Assembly (NCBI GenBank): GCA_013397865.1
Contig: VZTI01001000.1
Coordinates: 361,742 to 425,741 of the forward strand
DNA: 64,000 nt
Direction: 5' to 3'
Origin: Struthidea cinerea
Lineage: Eukaryota > Chordata > Aves > Passeriformes > Corcoracidae
The notes below the pieces were generated by a model. The model had not been told where the DNA came from. It worked only from the letters and a program-made list of their open reading frames with translations, and searched no databases. Below are positions 58,145 through 64,000 of this stretch, piece after piece. How positions within the stretch are numbered: the stretch's first letter is position 1; each line of letters begins with the position of its first letter. A program made the position numbers and the translations under genes.

Positions 58145-61100
58145 GATTTCACTGGTGTCTAGGTCTAATGAGAAAGCTATACTGGTTTTCTACATAAAAT
58201 GGTCTTCCTTAAGACTCACTTTCCAGACATTTTCCATGCAGCCCACCTAGCCCAGCTGTTCCTCATCAGTAGATATCACTAGAATATTTCAAACAACAGC
58301 AGCTCATGTTTCTTCCCATAAACATATAAACAGAACAAAGGATCAGTTATATCGGTGCATTCAGATCTAAAATAAATACAATTTGAGAAAATATTTTAAG
58401 AGCAAAGAGAAAAAGAGCAGAATGACCATGCAATTAAAAAAAAAATCCAGAAACTTTCATCACACACAAGAAACAAGTCTAGCAACAGTGAATGCCGGAA
58501 ACACCTGCTCTCTGAAACTGTTAGGGCCTGATTTTGCTGGCCAGATTTTGAGGGTAGAAAATAATTATTGCCTTTTTGTACAAAGGTGGTCTAGGACAAA
58601 GATTTTCTGAAGTTCTTTGAACTCATGTAGAAGCCTGCAGCAGAAATTATCACCTGAAGAACCATCTAAAGCAGACATGCTTAGTCTCCAAAGCCCTGAT
58701 GGGCATGTAGCTCAAGCTGTGCCTCATAAACCTGCCAGAAACCTTTAGATGGTCATATGCAGTTCACAGAGCACAATCAGCTCAAGATGAAGTGTCCTAC
58801 TATGAATGACAGCTGCTTTTTTTTTTTTTTGAGCTTGCTTTCAACTTTGAAAGACACCATGAAATAATCCCAGATAGATTGCACTGCAGATGTCTGAAAA
58901 CAAAATACCAGAAGCATGGATTATTGCAGCATCTGTATCCAGTGAAAGAAATTGAAACATCTAAGTCAGAAGCACACGGGAAACAGCTGACAGCCGGAGC
59001 TTCAAGACTGGCTGGGGAGCAAATGTGTACCATGCAAGGTGTACACATCCTTTTGATCAGGGTGATAAATAGACTTTACATCACAACTTCAGATGATTGC
59101 CCAGAGCATTCCAATTCCTTCCTCCTTTAACACAGTGGGGGTCAGTGAGCACATGGGATGAAATTTCGTAATACTACAATTCAAATAAAAAGGCTTCAGA
59201 TGCAAAACTGCTGATAATAGTCTTGGCTGTTCATCCTCATACTCAGCTGGGAGGTGTTAGTCCAGACTCTGTTAACCCAGCCATAAAGATAACACAATCG
59301 AATGCCTTTTCTGGTGTCACCTGAAAAAAGTCACCATATCACTTGTCCTGAGAAAATCTCAATGTAAATTATGGGTTTAAAGAACTTGTTCCTTACAAAG
59401 CATTAATAACACTGATCTTTCTGAGTGAGCACAATAAGACAGTATCTTACTAGAAAATAAAGGTAATTTCTAGATTTCAACAGTAGTCTCTTATCTAACA
59501 TTTATTTTGAGAATCCATGTAACAAGTCCTGTAACAACTAAACAACTGGGATATTCCTGGATATTCCCCACAGAGAAAAACTGGTTTACATTTCAACAGA
59601 AAGAGGAATATTTCTGTTGCAGATGGAATATGAAGGAGACAAGTTCAGGAGATGCAAACATGGGTGACTGATTTATCAAAAAATCTTTGGAACGATGCCA
59701 TAAGAACACTGGCTATCAAATTTACAACAATGATGGTCATTACAGAAGAGTAAAGCACTAGCATAGTCTGTCACTTCAGTAATAACAGGCGATTCCAGCT
59801 GGGCAGCTCCAGACTGACCCTGGGCAATGAAAGGGATAAACGCCATGGGGTGCAGGCAGAACAAACAGCACGGCAGAAGCAGCCATTGCTGAACTCTGCT
59901 CCCAGGGAAGGGCAGTGGTCAGGTCTGATTCTGATTTACTCACATTACTGTAGCACTAGCAGGCTCAGCCGTAGGCCAGGGTCCTGCTGTGCTCTGTGCT
60001 GTACGCACAGGACAAAATGACAGACCCCTGTTAAGAGAAATTTCCTTTTTATTTGCAATAGCAAATAGCCCAGCCGATGCTGTAAATAACAGAAGAAATC
60101 TAACAGCTCTAGGAGGGGTACCGAGCATGCTGCAAGTCTAAAAAGCGGTAATTACTCAGGGGACTTTTAACAATAGAACCTCATTAGCTGGCACATAACT
60201 AATGCACACAACCTGTAATCTGCATGCAAAAGAGGGTGGTAGCCTTTCTCTATTTCTCAACAGGGGGTTAACAGTGAAGACAAAGCTGTACTGAAACTTC
60301 ATGCCACCCATATTTCCTTACTTTGTATCATATGCAGTGTAAGTATGGATAATTTACACTGAGAAGAAACCTGGTGATTGCAATGAACAATGCATTGCAT
60401 TAGCATAACTGGTTTTAATCATTCATGTTTGAATACTCACAAACTCTCCATGTTCAGCTATTCTTAAAGAGCTCCTCAGTAAGCAGAGTGAAAGAGAATA
60501 TTGGTGTTAGTATTTTTTTAAATTATATGGCCATCTCTTGCTACACATCCCACCACCTAACAACTCCGCAGCGACATAGCATTTAGTCAGAAAAATCAGT
60601 ACTTTTCATTTCTTCTGTTTATTTTAGCCTCTTTAAATACTTTTTAGCAACTGAGGGGGCAGGGAAGCATTAAGTGATGCAGTAATGTGAGAAATACATA
60701 AGACAGATTCAGGAAACAGAGCACTGACTCTAGATTCTTCGGAAGCAGACATCACTTTCCAAACTGGGACCTAACAGAACTGGGTTTCCATTAGCCTTCA
60801 CTTTTCCATCTTTATTTCAACCTCATACACTGTAGAGGAAGACCTTTCTCCTGTTACTTCGTAGTTGAACAGAGCCCTAAAAAGAGTTTTCCCCTCTATG
60901 TACAATAGTGGAACTATGTACAATATTTGGCACAACACTATTTTAAACACAGTAATACTATAGAACAAAATACAGTAAAAAATGCCACTTTTCCCTCAGA
61001 ACTGTCACTCATTTACTGAGATCTGTGTGCGCATCTTCATTAATAACTCTGCTCACCAGTGCTACTGCACAAATGAACTCTTTTGCGAGTACTGTATGTT

Positions 61101-61607
61101 CCAGCACTCCAGGGTAGAATATACCCAGTAATTAGGATATACTTGCCAGCCCTCTCCCCTTAACACTGGAAATGTTAATGTTAAGGTCAAATGAAGAAAG
61201 TAAAATGATAAAAAGAATATATCTTACCAGTGTTCAGCAGGGAAGGAAAGGGAACACAGCTGTGCTCCTAATAGCAAATGGGTCAGGGGGTTCATTAATT
61301 GTAGTTCAAATTGCATCCAGGTGAAACTTAAAATCAATCATTTAATTCTGGATGCAGGGAAAATTATTTTGAATAAACGTGCCAGACTAATTTCAGAATT
61401 AATTCACTGTGTCCTCCTGCATAATTAACTAAGCCTTCATAGCAAAAGGACTTTACAAGCTGTTTAGTAGGATTCTTCAGCAGCATTTAAGCAATTGCAT
61501 GCAAGAAATTGTACACAAGACACTGCAGTGAGGGTTTATGCCATCAGTGGAAATATTCTGATACTAAAAACTCCAATTATTCACCATATTGTCCAAATTA
61601 TTAATGT

Positions 61608-61634
61608 GAGAGAGAGAGAGCAGCAGCAGCAGCA
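61608..61634. repeat. Compound (GA)n(CAG)n microsatellite
   Basis: Six and a half GA units are followed directly by four CAG units and a partial fifth. Intergenic. Confidence 0.9.
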
Positions 61635-62070
61635 ACATGCTGGTCAATGAGGCTACCTAGAACACATTTGTCAACTGTTCTGATACAGATATACTTAGCA
61701 AGTAGAACATATGCCACCAGCAAGGAAAAAAAAGGCCACTCCTCTAATAAGCAGGCACTTCTAACTCTGGCTATGACAGCAGCCTGCTCCTTGCTAGCTT
61801 GTTTCACTCTTGTGAGGTAAAATGTAAAAATAGTGTCAAGAAAGTAAGATGGGGTGGCAGGGGAAATCTTACTTAGATATCTACTTTGATTTATATATCC
61901 TTCAAAATAAATACGTGGAGTTTGCATCCCAAGCACTTGCCACAGCTGATCAAACGTTTCCGAGAGGTAGGTTCTAAAAAAGCTAGATTGCAGGTATTCC
62001 AGTGCAGCTTTGGAAAGGGGAAGGATGATGTCATCACTCATTTGCTGATACACTTGCACAGGGGAGAAGG

Positions 62071-62345
62071 GGACTGCAAGGGATTTCTGGAGTCATCAAG
62101 TCCAGCCCCCGGCTATTCCACTGCACAGTTCATTCCATACATTGCCTTCAAGCGTAACTGGGGGGTTTGTCCTTCTACTACCACTGGAAGGCTGTTTCAG
62201 AAGCTCATGGTTAGAATCACTAAGTAAATCTTCCTCTTTCCCAGACTAGATTTATTCCTGTCCAACAGAAACCTATTTGTTCTTGTGCCCCCCATTTGTT
62301 CCTGTGGCAACACTAGCACTAATAGCTCATTCACTCTAATGGTAG
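62071..62345 (-). mobile_element. CR1-type LINE fragment, minus strand
   Basis: Plus-strand text shows the reverse complement of a CR1-like element: GGATTTCTGGAGTCATCAAG followed by TCCAGCCCCC, then GGCTGTTTCAGAAGCTC, GGTTAGAATC, and ATTTGTTCTTGTGCCCCC. The subfamily differs from the other copies in the window. The element lies upstream of ADAM23. Confidence 0.75.
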
Positions 62346-64000
62346 AAAGGACCAGGCTCTCAATGCTTACAGCATCTAAGCCCAACTGATGGGTGAAAAT
62401 TTCATGAGACTGAAGTTGAAAATATCTTTCAGCACAGAGAGGCCCCAAAGAGTAAAGGCTGCATTAGCCTGAGAAGCAGAAGGAATATGGCCATGCCAGT
62501 ACAACACATGCTTGAGCTACTAAACCTCACAGGGAAAAGGAACTTACTATCTATAGCTACTACTGCTTGGAAGATGGGCATGGACATGCAGAATTTAAAG
62601 GTGTTACAGTTGCTTTTCCAATGTTCACCCCATAATAGAAATATTCTTCCTTCAATAATTGGCAGGTGCTGAGGTGCTGCTCAGGTACACAGTCGCGCAT
62701 TCAAGAGAGACACCTGTGCTGCTGCTGCTGCCATCACTGCTGTCATACCATGCTATAAAAGGCAGGTAAAAGTGCTGAGAAGCAGCAATGTTCATCACAT
62801 GAGGAAAATCCTGGTGTTTCCAAAAAATGCAGCTCTATGCAACAGGCAGAAAAAAACCCAGAAACTGTTATATCCAATTAGGCATCCTGCCTTTTCTTCA
62901 TAGACAAATTTGAACCAGTTTTCCTGCTCTTTCCCTAATTAGGCATAGGGATGAATCAGACATGAAACACGCTACCCTAAAAGATTCCTATTTGATGTTG
63001 TATCTAGGCTTTGGCACTGATTCCCCTGGAGAGCCTAAAATATTTAACCATCATTTCTCTATAGAGACGGTCTGAATTTTTAAGAAAAATCAGTGCAAAG
63101 TATTATCAAATTGTTGCACTAAAGCCTTAGGGTGTCCCCAAGACATTTGGGTTACTAAAATATACTTTTTATCACATGAATAAGTGGCAATATTGGAAAT
63201 GGATCACAGATTTGTGTGTTACGATCCCCACACCAAAGACCTTCTAAACTAATTTCCTTTGAAGTTTTATATACAACCAAAGAAAGGCATCTTTCAACTT
63301 GTCCCTGCCAGTCATTCTGGACCTATGGATTCCCAGATCTTGAAGAGATTAGTCACAGATTTGGTCATTCTCATGACCCATCTGTCAAAGAGAGCATCAA
63401 CACAGTAGTTTTGTAACGTTGGATCAAAATGATGCACAGATCCCAGTGAATGTTTTGCATAATTTCTGCTATTAATTCCTAGAGCAGATTCTTGCTTCCT
63501 AAGGAAGCTTGAGTAAATTTTCAATCTCCCTAAGCACAGAAAGGATCACAACCTGACAATATTTTACTACTGTACCAGACTCAAGCTCCCAATGCCATAA
63601 TGCAGCAGATATTTCAGGGGTTTCCTTCTTCTGCTTTGTCGTCTTTGTACAAATGGAAATGAGATCCAAACAGTCTTTTCCCAATGTAGCATGCACCCCT
63701 CAGGCTTCTTGTTACTTTTCTGGAGAAAAATCTCAGCCACTGGTCTTTAGAGCACAAAAAAACCAAGTCCTCACAACCATGAAAGGGGTTACTCCTCTCT
63801 CACACCCACAGGAGCCACACACAGCCCTCCCATGTGGATTGTCGTGTCAAGAACCCACACTCAGGGGATGTGAAATTATGTCCTTTACCCCGCTGCTTTC
63901 ATTTTTCCTTTCACCCACATGAACTCACACTTAGTCACCCTTCAAAGATCTTATTATTTCTCTGTAAGCATATGTTCCCCATGGTTTTCTGGAATTGCTT

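Larger units (their letters stand above)
58145..64000. other. Intergenic DNA upstream of ADAM23, no gene seen
   Basis: About 5.9 kb without any exon I can support. Contents noticed: a T run at 58810-58822, a GA/CAG compound microsatellite at 61608-61634, and a minus-strand CR1 fragment at 62071-62345. Open frames here (for example 61601-62059 minus) overlap repeats and show no family similarity I recognise. Confidence 0.65.

Noticed and set aside
61601..62059. 152-codon minus-strand open frame upstream of ADAM23
   Set aside because: It runs into the GA/CAG microsatellite and reaches almost to the adjoining CR1 fragment; no recognisable family.
1..64000. CRISPR arrays, operons, tRNA or rRNA genes
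   Set aside because: No regularly spaced direct repeats, no clustered intact genes and no cloverleaf or rRNA signatures were seen; the window is vertebrate nuclear DNA.

Overview
This window is vertebrate nuclear DNA and almost certainly from a bird. It is AT-rich and intron-dominated. It carries several chicken-repeat-1 (CR1) LINE tails whose diagnostic 3' region reads clearly at 10543-10945, in antisense at 20003-20235 and 62071-62345, and in diverged form at 39520-39790. I cannot name the species.

The only protein-coding gene I can support is ADAM23, on the minus strand, filling about 2.77-56.3 kb. I could place 23 consecutive coding exons with exact splice sites and matching reading phase. 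They run from the first luminal exon (54453-54679) to the EGF-like exon (2772-2883), 2154 nt or 718 codons, with no internal stop or frameshift. If human ADAM23 (about 832 residues, 26 exons) is the guide, these are exons 2-24. Exon 1 (signal peptide and start codon) is not readable. It probably lies in the 628-base run of N at 55703-56330, which sits inside CpG-rich sequence. The transmembrane and cytoplasmic-tail exons must lie beyond base 1. Exon numbers below assume this layout.

Domain order along the protein is: prodomain (exons 2-8) ending in a very basic furin site; catalytically dead metalloprotease-like domain (9-15); disintegrin domain (16-19); cysteine-rich domain (19-23); EGF-like module (23-24). 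The zinc-binding histidines are replaced, so the product should be an adhesion/receptor protein. In known biology ADAM23 is a neuronal LGI1 receptor and integrin ligand.

Upstream of the gap (56331-64000) I see GC-rich promoter-side sequence with an RE1/REST-like element, then a well-delimited solitary retroviral LTR (57660-58140) with matching inverted ends and a 4-bp target duplication. After that comes intergenic DNA with one CR1 fragment and microsatellites, but no gene.

I found no CRISPR, operon, tRNA, rRNA or new multi-gene system. The points most worth a second look are the splicing oddities in ADAM23 (a GC-AG intron, a tandem NAGNAG acceptor, a possible 15-nt alternative acceptor), the arginine-expanded furin site, the LTR near the promoter, and an unidentified block of about 1 kb at 42.79-43.79 kb inside intron 3.
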